Below, piece by piece: positions 8,601 through 14,438 of a stretch of 15,151 bases of DNA. The translations under genes and the position numbers were made by a program. The first letter of the stretch is position 1. The number at the start of each line of letters is the position of its first letter. Under the pieces are notes generated by a model. The model was not told the origin of the DNA, did not search any database, and saw nothing but the letters and a program-made list of their open reading frames with translations. The stretch comes from Fen-330 sp050008465 (GTDB lineage Bacteria; Acidobacteriota; Terriglobia; Bryobacterales; Bryobacteraceae): the NCBI GenBank assembly GCA_050008465.1, contig JBEKMO010000106.1, forward strand, positions 1 to 15,151, given 5' to 3'.

Positions 8601-9562
8601 GCTTCGGCGTATGCCGGAGGGACGGCGGTCAGGTTGCGAATCCGCAGGCTCTGCTGGCCGGAATACGCTACTGAGCTATCCGCCGCGATTTCGTAGCCGG
8701 GCCCGTACAGGCTCCAGTCCCAAAGCTCCCCGCGCGTGGTGGTTTCGAAGTCGAGGTTCAGATACTGGTGCCGCAACACGTCGATGGTCACGGGGTTCGC
8801 TTGCGCGCCATCCGCCGTCAGCACGACCGTCACCGGTCCCCGGCCGCCCAAAATCCGTGGCAGCTCGACATTTACCTGATCCAGGCCGGCATACACTGAG
8901 TGCGGCCCCTTCCAGGTGACGGGGGCCGCGACGCCGTCAATCGTCACGTTCACCGCCGCGGCATTCCGGATGCCCGTTCCGTACAGGGACAGAAACACGC
9001 GATCCGTAGTGGAGCCGATGTCGATGGGCGCCGTCACGAACTTGCCTTGCCCCTTGTCGAGCCGCCACGTCGGGCTGGTCACCTGCACGTTCTCGGCGGT
9101 GGCGCGGATCGCCATCGCGGACGCCACACCCTGGCCATCCCCGTTTGCCGTGAACAGCCCGGGCGCGGCGTTCTTTACCAGCAGCGGGCCCTCGATGCGC
9201 GCCCCTTGCCCGGTCTCGACCGCGACCACCGCCGGTCCTTCGGCGAGTTGCTCCGGAAGCAGGTAATTCACCTGGCCCGGCGAGACGTAAAGCAGGCTGG
9301 CGTTTCGCTCGACCCCCGTGCTGTCCCTGACCTTGACCGAACTCCCCGCCAGCGACTGAGGCAGCGGCATCGAACTGGCCGCCTCAGTGGCGGTCGAAAG
9401 GTCTGCGCCGAAGCCCGCCATCAGGGCGCCGGGCGCGCCGGCCGGCCCCTGAAAGCTGGCCGCCGAGACATTGGTCAGACCGTTCGGCACGAGACCGCGG
9501 TCGGTTGCGCACCTGACGCCCCCGGCGGCCAACAGGGCGACAGTAACCAGGCGAAGTAGCAT
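8486..9562 (-). CDS. Secreted TIGR03437-domain protein, 3' end lost at a breakpoint
   Basis: The reading frame gives 358 residues, of which only about the first 324 look native. Residues 1-22 form a Sec-type signal peptide (MLLRLVTVALLAAGGV). The TIGR03437 domain follows directly: VSAASFQGP at 32-40, LYVSPGQVNYLLPE at 91-104, FLSLYGTGIRN near 190-200, YAGLDQVNVELP at 224-235, ending near VTIDV. This domain is largely an acidobacterial beta-sandwich, usually at C termini; its function is unknown. A second beta-domain starts at about 267 (YLNLDFE, GYEIA, SGQQSLRIRN), resembling sugar-binding-like modules, but stops at Val324. From 8590 leftward the frame reads antisense zwf, giving about 34 meaningless residues. 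No good ribosome binding site is visible upstream of the ATG. Confidence 0.75.
   Translation of the reverse strand: MLLRLVTVALLAAGGVRCATDRGLVPNGLTNVSAASFQGPAGAPGALMAGFGADLSTATEAASSMPLPQSLAGSSVKVRDSTGVERNASLLYVSPGQVNYLLPEQLAEGPAVVAVETGQGARIEGPLLVKNAAPGLFTANGDGQGVASAMAIRATAENVQVTSPTWRLDKGQGKFVTAPIDIGSTTDRVFLSLYGTGIRNAAAVNVTIDGVAAPVTWKGPHSVYAGLDQVNVELPRILGGRGPVTVVLTADGAQANPVTIDVLRHQYLNLDFETTTRGELWDWSLYGPGYEIAADSSVAYSGQQSLRIRNLTAVPPAYAEAYQVGFSMTIRARSRSATRPAWSRRQGISPNREGGVAM
8589..8601. other. Rearrangement breakpoint joining zwf' to the TIGR03437 gene
   Basis: Left of this point the plus strand is ordinary zwf; right of it the minus strand is an ordinary TIGR03437-type gene. Neither gene is complete. 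The joint lies in CCTACCTGGTAGG, two 6-base inverted arms around a single T. The exact base of joining cannot be fixed. It could be a biological deletion or inversion, or an assembly chimera. Confidence 0.75.
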
Positions 9563-9662
9563 CTTTATAGCCGCGACGTAGACGTTTCAGGTATGCGGAC
9601 GGTTTCATCTTTTTCAGCCGGGATTTCCCGCATGCGCCGCCATCGTAGCATGAGGGAGCAAC

Positions 9663-9707
9663 CACTCCGACTGCGTCTACTTCACCGCAGCAGACCCTGG
9701 TTCATGA
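9663..9707 (+). pseudogene. Remnant of a metH 3' terminus
   Basis: Read on the plus strand, this stretch encodes HSDCVYFTAADPGS and a TGA stop. It parallels the real metH end (HPDCVYFTAAEA... stop), with a 22-base perfect match at its centre. Upstream of 9663 the similarity stops abruptly and no further metH sequence is seen. The stop codon abuts the minus-strand flavodoxin stop. It is best read as a scar of duplication or insertion at the metH terminus. Confidence 0.75.
9667..9688 (+). repeat. 22-bp direct repeat, right copy
   Basis: Identical to 2443-2464 and in the same orientation. Together they frame the carbohydrate operon and the truncated TIGR03437 gene, as would be expected for an insertion that duplicated the 3' end of its target gene. 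No integrase or transposase gene lies between the copies. Confidence 0.85.
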
Positions 9708-10304
9708 TTTCGCCCCCGACCGAAAAACCCCCTGCGCCCAGGCATGGATGACGGGCCAGTCGCGCAGGTCGCAGTCGCGGGCCTTCATGAGCTTGCACAA
9801 CATGCGCGCGCCGAAGGACAGCCGGCTTGAGTCCAGCTTGCCCGCGAAGAAGGCTTCCACGCCGGGCCGCAACATGGCACGCACGGGGTCGATGTAAGCC
9901 AACCTGTTCTTACGGCTGACCTCGTCGGCGCCTAGGTTCTGCCCGTGGACTGTGAAGAAAGCCGTAGGCAAGCGCTGGAGCTCCGCCTGGCGCCGGCGCA
10001 CGAACTCGACCGCTTCGGGCAGCCACCGTCCGAAGCGCACCGCGCTGCCCAGCACCACCGCCTCGTAGCCGGCCAGTCCGTTGACTTTGTCGACCGCTCG
10101 AAGGTCCGCGGAATAGCCGCGCCCTTTCAGGTCTTGCGCCACCGCTTGGGCCACCTCCAGGGTGGATCCGCAGCGGGTTGCGTAAGCGACGAGGACTTTT
10201 GAGTTCATATTGGGGGCGGCGAGGCTCCTACTACCTAGGGTAACCGTTCCCAAGCCGGCCGCGGCAAGGCCGAGAAAACCGCGGCGGTCGAGTTGGCGTC
10301 GCAT
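9702..10304 (-). CDS. Tat-exported flavodoxin-domain protein
   Basis: The 200-residue product starts with a twin-arginine signal (DRRGFLGLAAAGLG, Arg7-Arg8; hydrophobic to about 30), then a flavodoxin-like domain. KVLVAYATRCGSTLEVA at 36-52 forms the first strand and the FMN-phosphate loop, VVLGSAVRFGRWLPEA at 83-98 is the second flavin loop region, and the AFFAGKLD and CDLRDWPVIHAWA blocks match the flavodoxin/HemG-like (Flavodoxin_5) group. Export of a folded FMN protein fits the Tat route. The start at 10304 is chosen because AAGGAGA (10311-10317) lies six bases upstream and the Tat motif follows at once; the frame is open to 10358 but that part is not convincing. It lies 78 bases behind tetR on the same strand, with a palindromic operator candidate between. 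An electron-transfer or quinone-linked oxidoreductase role is inference. Confidence 0.85.
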   Translation of the reverse strand: MRRQLDRRGFLGLAAAGLGTVTLGSRSLAAPNMNSKVLVAYATRCGSTLEVAQAVAQDLKGRGYSADLRAVDKVNGLAGYEAVVLGSAVRFGRWLPEAVEFVRRRQAELQRLPTAFFTVHGQNLGADEVSRKNRLAYIDPVRAMLRPGVEAFFAGKLDSSRLSFGARMLCKLMKARDCDLRDWPVIHAWAQGVFRSGAKS

Positions 10305-10310
10305 CGTGTT

Positions 10311-10317
10311 TCTCCTT
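10311..10317 (-). promoter_or_regulatory. Ribosome binding site of the flavodoxin gene
   Basis: AAGGAGA on the minus strand, six bases from the ATG at 10304. It decides between this start and the longer frame that begins at 10358. Confidence 0.8.
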
Positions 10318-10340
10318 CGAAAGAGAACGACGATGAAATC

Positions 10341-10355
10341 GTGAACAATGTTCAC
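10341..10355. promoter_or_regulatory. Candidate TetR operator (15-bp perfect palindrome)
   Basis: GTGAACA-A-TGTTCAC is a perfect 7+1+7 inverted repeat in the 78-base gap between tetR and the flavodoxin gene, 37 bases upstream of the latter's start. Its size and symmetry suit a TetR-family dimer, so the adjacent regulator probably controls the flavodoxin gene from here. No clear -35/-10 pair could be assigned. Confidence 0.6.
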
Positions 10356-10382
10356 CAAATCGGGAAAGAAGTCTCCTGAGCC

Positions 10383-10994
10383 CTACTTGACCGTGAAGCT
10401 GGCTGTGATCGCCACCAGGAGTTGGTCGCAGAAGACTGCAAACTCTTCCCGCGCCCCACGCATGATCCCCAGCTTGAGCATGGCCATTCCATGGGCGGTG
10501 ATCCAGCACTGGAAAGCCATCATTTCAGGAGTGTAGCCGGGCGGCAGGCGGAAGTAACCCTGCTCCACTCCTTCCCGCACGATCTGCGGAACGCCACTGA
10601 AGTTCGGGTCCTTCGCGACGGCCTCGACGCCGCCTGGGGGCAGCTCGGGAGAGTTGAACATCAGCAGGTAGTGCTGGGGGTAGGTCTCGGCGAAGCGCAG
10701 GTAAGCGCGGCCCGCAGCCACCAGCTTTTCAGGCGCTGGCAGCGGCCGGGAAGCCGCCTCGGCGTGCATCTTGGCGCTCAGCGCAAAGCCTTCCTGGCGA
10801 ATGGCTTGCAGAATGTCTTCTTTACTTCTGAAGTACTTGTAGATCGCCGACGGCGTGTAATCGATTTGCTCGGCCAAGCCGCGCATGGATAACCCCGCCA
10901 TCCCCTCGGTGACCAGGATTTCACGCGCAGAGTCCAGGATGCGTTGCTTGGTGCGCTCGTGCCGGCGTTCCCGCGGCGTCCCCTTAGTTAACAC
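10383..10994 (-). CDS. TetR/AcrR-family transcriptional regulator
   Basis: A 203-residue one-component repressor. Residues 9-67 form the N-terminal helix-turn-helix domain (RERRHERTKQRILDSAREIL, then LSMRGLAEQIDYTPSAIYKYFRSKEDIL), with the recognition helix around TPSAIYKYF. The C-terminal ligand domain contains LVAAGRAYLRFAETYPQHYLLMF, resembling the WHG/TetR_C_33 type. The start is GTG at 10994; the next in-frame ATG would delete part of the DNA-binding domain. An AAGAG lies upstream of the GTG, and TACAAT (11004-11009) is a possible -10 so close that the transcript could be nearly leaderless. It follows the GH106 stop by 24 bases and precedes the flavodoxin gene on the same strand. Ligand unknown; the local target is probably the flavodoxin gene. 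Confidence 0.92.
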   Translation of the reverse strand: MLTKGTPRERRHERTKQRILDSAREILVTEGMAGLSMRGLAEQIDYTPSAIYKYFRSKEDILQAIRQEGFALSAKMHAEAASRPLPAPEKLVAAGRAYLRFAETYPQHYLLMFNSPELPPGGVEAVAKDPNFSGVPQIVREGVEQGYFRLPPGYTPEMMAFQCWITAHGMAMLKLGIMRGAREEFAVFCDQLLVAITASFTVK

Positions 10995-11013
10995 CGTACT
11001 CTTATTGTACAGT
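10993..11013. promoter_or_regulatory. Possible autoregulatory operator over the tetR start
   Basis: ACCGTAC (10993-10999), seven bases, then GTACAGT (11007-11013) make an inverted repeat with six of seven pairs matching. It overlaps the GTG start and a TACAAT -10-like hexamer, a position suited to autorepression. Its sequence is unlike the palindrome at 10341-10355, so one of the two may be unrelated to this regulator. Confidence 0.35.
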
Positions 11014-11018
11014 AAACC

Positions 11019-13586
11019 CTACCGCTTCTTCACTCCGATCAGCCGGATCGGCCCGAGCAGCCCAGAGGGCAACGGCTGAAGATGGTCCATGTCCTGCGGC
11101 GTGAAGCGCTCGCCATAGCGCAGGTTCAGCAGACGGTAGTCGGGCTTGCTGTGGCCCGCCATGTAGTTGATGGCGAGGTTGCCGGCCACGACCTGGATGT
11201 GGTTCGTGCCCCGCTTCAGCAGGCCCGTCACATCCAGCCAGTACGGCGGGCGCCACACCGATCCCGCCCTCTGCCCGTTCACGTAGACCACCGCCGCCTC
11301 GCGCACCGGTGCATCCAACAACGCCTGCAAACGCTCCCTGGGTCCGGCGGCGCCCACCGCTTTGGCCTCGCCGAAATCGAGCCGCAACCCGAGCCCGGCC
11401 GCTAGAAGCTCCTCCGGCACCGTCACGTCCTTCTCGTAAGTGGCCACGCCGGAGTAGTAGCGCGTCTCCTCGTCTTCGGTCCAGGACCGCAGCTTGTCCA
11501 TCTTGACGGTCTGGTCGCCGAACGTCACCCTCCACCCGCTGCTCAGATCGATCGCCGGCCCCGCGACCTCGACCTTCCCAGCCGCCGCCCGGTCATTCGA
11601 AAAAACCAACACCCGGGAACCGTACGGCTCGAGTTCCATCTCCACCGTCACCCCGGCCTCCGACCGCTCGAGCACTTCCGCCGCCTCGACGCGCCCGGTG
11701 AAAGGATCCCACCACTCCGGTTCGAGCCCCGTCACCCGGAACGTCGCCTTCACGCTCCGGACGGCATTCCCGGTGTTGGCCAAGAAGTAGATCTCGCCGG
11801 CCTCCGCGCTGCGATGCACGAATCCCACTTCGGGCGCCGCGGGCTTGAGCGTCACGTCGGGACGCAGCGCCCGCGCGAGTTCCTCGCCCAATCCGCTCTC
11901 GCTGGCGACCAAACGCGCCGGCGCCTGCGCCGGCATCCGCCGCGTCGCGATCAACGCTCCGCCCGCCTTGGCAAACTCCGCCAGCTTTTGCAGGACGCCG
12001 GCCGGAACACGCTCCACGTTGGGCAGAATCACGACCCGATACCGGTTGTCGCCCATCACCAGCGCGCCCTTCTCCACGCGGCCAAGCTGCTCGATCGCCG
12101 GGTCGTCGATGAAATCCAGGCCGTAGCCCGCTTCGAGCACCCGCGGCACCACCTCCGGTCCGATCAGCCCGGCCTGCGTCTCCCTCAGGTTCACCCGCCC
12201 CAGCGCCAGGTGCGCCCAGCCGTCGCTGTTCGACAGGTAGATGGCCACATCGTTCGCCGGCCTGCCCTGCCGCAGCAGGTAACTGACCCGCTGCAGGTAC
12301 AGCGACAGGTCGGGCATGACGATCCACCACGGATTCTTCTCGTTGAACACCGCCGCCGCATAAAAGCGCCAGCCCGGGTAGCCAACCCCCTCCGCGGTGT
12401 ACGGCCAGCCGTGCCCGATCAACTGGTTGATCCCCGACAGGAAGTGCAAGTCCGCCTCGTACTTCGCGTCCAGCGGCGTCGCCCGGAACGACGGCGAGTG
12501 CAGCCACGTCCAGGTCTCCGACGAGGTCACCGGCCGCCCGTACAGGTGGCTCGCCGAGGAGGCCCACCGCGTCGCGCTCAGCGTTTTCCACTGCGGGCCT
12601 TCGCCCTCGAACAGGTCCACGTACCGGTAACTGGAGAGCGCCACCGGAGGCATGCCGTAGCTCTGCACGCGGAACAACGTCCCGTTCCGCTTCGACCACT
12701 CCCGCATCGGCGCCAGGAACCGTTCCTCGGTCAGTTCGGTCAGCGTTCTACCCCAATCCTGCCGGATACTCGCCGTCTTCTCTCCCATGTCCAGCGCCAG
12801 AGCCGGCAGGTGCGGCTGGATGTCGTACCCGCGCCGCTTGCGGAACTGCTCCGGAAAATCGGGCGTCCAGTCCGAGCCGAAGACTTCCAGGCTGTCGCAG
12901 AACACCGCATACGGGCGTTCGGAGCCGAACGCTTTCATCAGCCGGTCCCCGACCTGTTTCAGGTAGGTATCCGTCGCCGCCCGGTCGTAATGGTCCATCA
13001 CGAAGCCTTCGGCGCCAACCGCCGCGCGCTTCACCATCATCCCCGTCCGGCTCGAAATGAAGAACAGCACGGTCTGCGGCCCATCGAGCCCCGCCGGCAG
13101 CCAGAGTACGCCATCCTTGATATCGGCGACCTCGCGCGGGCTGTCGCCGGCCACGAAAGCCGCCAGAAGACTCTCGCCGCCGGTGATGTCGGGCACGGGA
13201 ACGCGGCGCGATCCCGCCGCCACGCGCACCCGCTCCACGCGCAGCCTCCCCGCCGCCTGATTCACCGGGATCTGCGGCCCGCCATACGGCCAGCCGCTGC
13301 CCAGCGTCAGGTCCATGCGCAGGCCAAGCTGCTTGGCCGTCTTCGCGGTGAACCGAAGCGCCTCGAGAAACTCGTCGGAGAGGTAGGGCAGGTTCCCATC
13401 GAGTGCCAGCGGATACACCGGCTGCACCTCAAACCCGCCGATGCCGCCCTCCTTCATGAGCCGCATCTCGCGCTCGAGCTCGGCCTTGGTCACCGCCGGC
13501 CCGAACCACCACCACCGCATCATGATCTTGCAGTCCGCCGGCGGCTGCAAAAACCCCGCAACCAATAATATGGGGACAGTCACCAT
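11019..13586 (-). CDS. Secreted GH106-type glycosidase (putative alpha-L-rhamnosidase)
   Basis: The 855-residue protein resembles glycoside hydrolase family 106, whose characterised members cleave alpha-L-rhamnosides of plant polysaccharides. The family start RWWWFGPAVTKAELERE lies at 24-40, followed by GIGGFEVQPVYPL (48-60) and GSGWPYGG (96-103). The middle has SSETWTWLHSP and FLSGINQLIGHGWPY blocks typical of the catalytic barrel; the catalytic Glu is probably in this area but is not proven here. The C terminus is a beta-sandwich with YVNGQRAGSVWRPPYWLDVT, a galactose-binding-like module. The N terminus is odd: MVTVPILLVAGFLQPP has a hydrophobic stretch but no positive charge, and its first five codons lie inside the inverted repeat of the neighbouring transposase unit. 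Starting at Met22 or Met23 would abolish export. Substrate specificity is inferred from family only. Confidence 0.85.
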   Translation of the reverse strand: MVTVPILLVAGFLQPPADCKIMMRWWWFGPAVTKAELEREMRLMKEGGIGGFEVQPVYPLALDGNLPYLSDEFLEALRFTAKTAKQLGLRMDLTLGSGWPYGGPQIPVNQAAGRLRVERVRVAAGSRRVPVPDITGGESLLAAFVAGDSPREVADIKDGVLWLPAGLDGPQTVLFFISSRTGMMVKRAAVGAEGFVMDHYDRAATDTYLKQVGDRLMKAFGSERPYAVFCDSLEVFGSDWTPDFPEQFRKRRGYDIQPHLPALALDMGEKTASIRQDWGRTLTELTEERFLAPMREWSKRNGTLFRVQSYGMPPVALSSYRYVDLFEGEGPQWKTLSATRWASSASHLYGRPVTSSETWTWLHSPSFRATPLDAKYEADLHFLSGINQLIGHGWPYTAEGVGYPGWRFYAAAVFNEKNPWWIVMPDLSLYLQRVSYLLRQGRPANDVAIYLSNSDGWAHLALGRVNLRETQAGLIGPEVVPRVLEAGYGLDFIDDPAIEQLGRVEKGALVMGDNRYRVVILPNVERVPAGVLQKLAEFAKAGGALIATRRMPAQAPARLVASESGLGEELARALRPDVTLKPAAPEVGFVHRSAEAGEIYFLANTGNAVRSVKATFRVTGLEPEWWDPFTGRVEAAEVLERSEAGVTVEMELEPYGSRVLVFSNDRAAAGKVEVAGPAIDLSSGWRVTFGDQTVKMDKLRSWTEDEETRYYSGVATYEKDVTVPEELLAAGLGLRLDFGEAKAVGAAGPRERLQALLDAPVREAAVVYVNGQRAGSVWRPPYWLDVTGLLKRGTNHIQVVAGNLAINYMAGHSKPDYRLLNLRYGERFTPQDMDHLQPLPSGLLGPIRLIGVKKR

Positions 13587-13594
13587 GTTTCCAG
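13572..13594 (+). repeat. RAYT-unit terminal inverted repeat, left end
   Basis: GGGGACAG (outer), seven variable bases, GTTTCCAG (inner). The inverted partner at 14365-14387 has the same outer and inner octamers; 19 of 23 positions match. The repeat contains the GH106 start codon (13586-13584, minus strand) and lies one base from the transposase stop. Confidence 0.75.
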
Positions 13595-13595
13595 A

Positions 13596-14321
13596 TTACC
13601 GCTCCCCAAACAGGATTCCCTGACCTGAAGCTCCCGCCCGGGCCGCCATGGCTTTCCGTTTCGGGGGTCGGCCGCCCTTTTCCGCGTGCAGGCGCCGCCC
13701 CAGAGCCGCCTCCGCCCGCTCGACGAAGTCCGCCGATCCCAGCGGCCGCCCCGTGTAGGTGTTCTGCCGCAGGGCCAACTCCGCCTCCATGGCGCTGCCC
13801 GCAGCCAGGTAGACGCGCCAGTCCTCGAAGGTGAATCCAGCGCCCCAAGCTTCCATCGCCAGCCACTCCGGCGCAGCCTCGCGCCCCGTGTGCACCGCCG
13901 CGCTGGACCACCCCCACTCCTCCGCCCTCTCCACCAGTCCCGCCCGCACCGGATTCCTCTCCACGTAGCGCAACGCCGCCCAAACGTGCGCCTCCTGCAA
14001 CGCACACGAAAAGAACCGGTTCTGCCAGAAGTGCCCGCTCCGATTCAGAATCGCGTTGGCGTAGTGTGCGTAACGGCCATGCGCTTCTCCCAAGGCCTTC
14101 CCCAGCGAGTCCTCCTCGGCCGGCACGACCACCCAATGGGTGTGATTGGACATCAAGCAATAGCCGAGCAGGGAAACACCGTGCCGGCTTGCTGCCTCGC
14201 GGACCAGTTCCAGGTACACGCGGCGGTCGGAGTCGGTCAAGAAGACCGCTTCACGGTTCACGCCTCGTTGCGTCACGTGGTGCGCGGTCTCCGGCAAGAC
14301 CGCTCGGGACATTCTGGGCAT
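13596..14321 (-). CDS. REP-associated tyrosine transposase (RAYT, Y1/HUH)
   Basis: A 241-residue single-strand DNA transposase of the IS200-like Y1 superfamily. The RAYT pattern is clear: HHVTQRGVNR at 14-23, GYCLMSNHTHWVVVP at 53-67 with the metal-binding His60-x-His62 pair, GRYAHYANAILNRSGHFWQNRF at 82-103 in the usual place, then LRYVERNPVRAGLV (117-130; Tyr119 is the likely nucleophile) and EEWGWSSA. The C terminus continues about 100 residues with a Lys/Arg-rich end (GRPPKRKA). The start at 14321 gives the standard MPR-type N terminus; the frame is open to 14438 but would run through the flanking palindrome. No clear ribosome binding site is visible. Enzymes of this family nick and join REP-type palindromes, which fits the repeats on both sides. 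All motif residues are present, so it may be active. Confidence 0.92.
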   Translation of the reverse strand: MPRMSRAVLPETAHHVTQRGVNREAVFLTDSDRRVYLELVREAASRHGVSLLGYCLMSNHTHWVVVPAEEDSLGKALGEAHGRYAHYANAILNRSGHFWQNRFFSCALQEAHVWAALRYVERNPVRAGLVERAEEWGWSSAAVHTGREAAPEWLAMEAWGAGFTFEDWRVYLAAGSAMEAELALRQNTYTGRPLGSADFVERAEAALGRRLHAEKGGRPPKRKAMAARAGASGQGILFGER

Positions 14322-14364
14322 CACTATCAGTGTAGAAAACAGCCGCCCATCCTCTCCCGAAAAC

Positions 14365-14387
14365 CTGGAAACACGCGGGCTGTCCCC
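14365..14387 (-). repeat. RAYT-unit terminal inverted repeat, right end
   Basis: On the minus strand it reads GGGGACAG, seven bases, GTTTCCAG, matching the left end in 19 of 23 positions. It overlaps a 9-base perfect stem (CCTGGAAAC at 14364-14372 with GTTTCCAGG at 14390-14398), so this end can also fold as a REP-like hairpin. Confidence 0.75.
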
Positions 14388-14393
14388 AGGTTT

Positions 14394-14429
14394 CCAGGCA
14401 GGACGGGCGTGTGCGCCCGTCCTGCCTGG
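14394..14429. repeat. Perfect 16-bp hairpin, terminator or REP-like
   Basis: CCAGGCAGGACGGGCG pairs perfectly with its complement across a TGTG loop. It begins nine bases after the stop of the 14439-14981 gene, where a terminator would lie, but has no T tract on that strand. It shares CCAGG with the smaller stem of the RAYT right end, so it may instead be a REP-type substrate of the transposase. Confidence 0.7.
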
Positions 14430-14438
14430 GGTGAGCAA

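Larger units (their letters stand above)
13572..14387 (-). mobile_element. RAYT transposition unit with terminal inverted repeats (816 bp)
   Basis: One Y1/HUH transposase gene fills the unit and is bracketed by 23-base imperfect inverted repeats. No target-site duplication is visible at the edges, which fits the single-strand HUH mechanism rather than a DDE element. A palindromic region adjoins the right end (14364-14429). The limits are inferred from the repeats; the true mobile unit might extend to 14429. Confidence 0.65.

Noticed and set aside
9384..9665. 93-codon minus-strand frame upstream of and overlapping the TIGR03437 gene
   Set aside because: It overlaps the signal peptide region in another frame and has no family resemblance; a frameshifted leader was considered but nothing supports it.
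11917..11934. Perfect GC-only palindrome (8-base arms, CT loop) in the GH106 gene
   Set aside because: It encodes an Ala/Pro-rich stretch in frame; such palindromes arise easily in GC-rich coding sequence.
11814..13568. 584-codon open frame on the plus strand opposite the GH106 gene
   Set aside because: Same GC-driven shadow; Arg/Pro/His-rich without domain signs, while the minus strand encodes a recognisable glycosidase.
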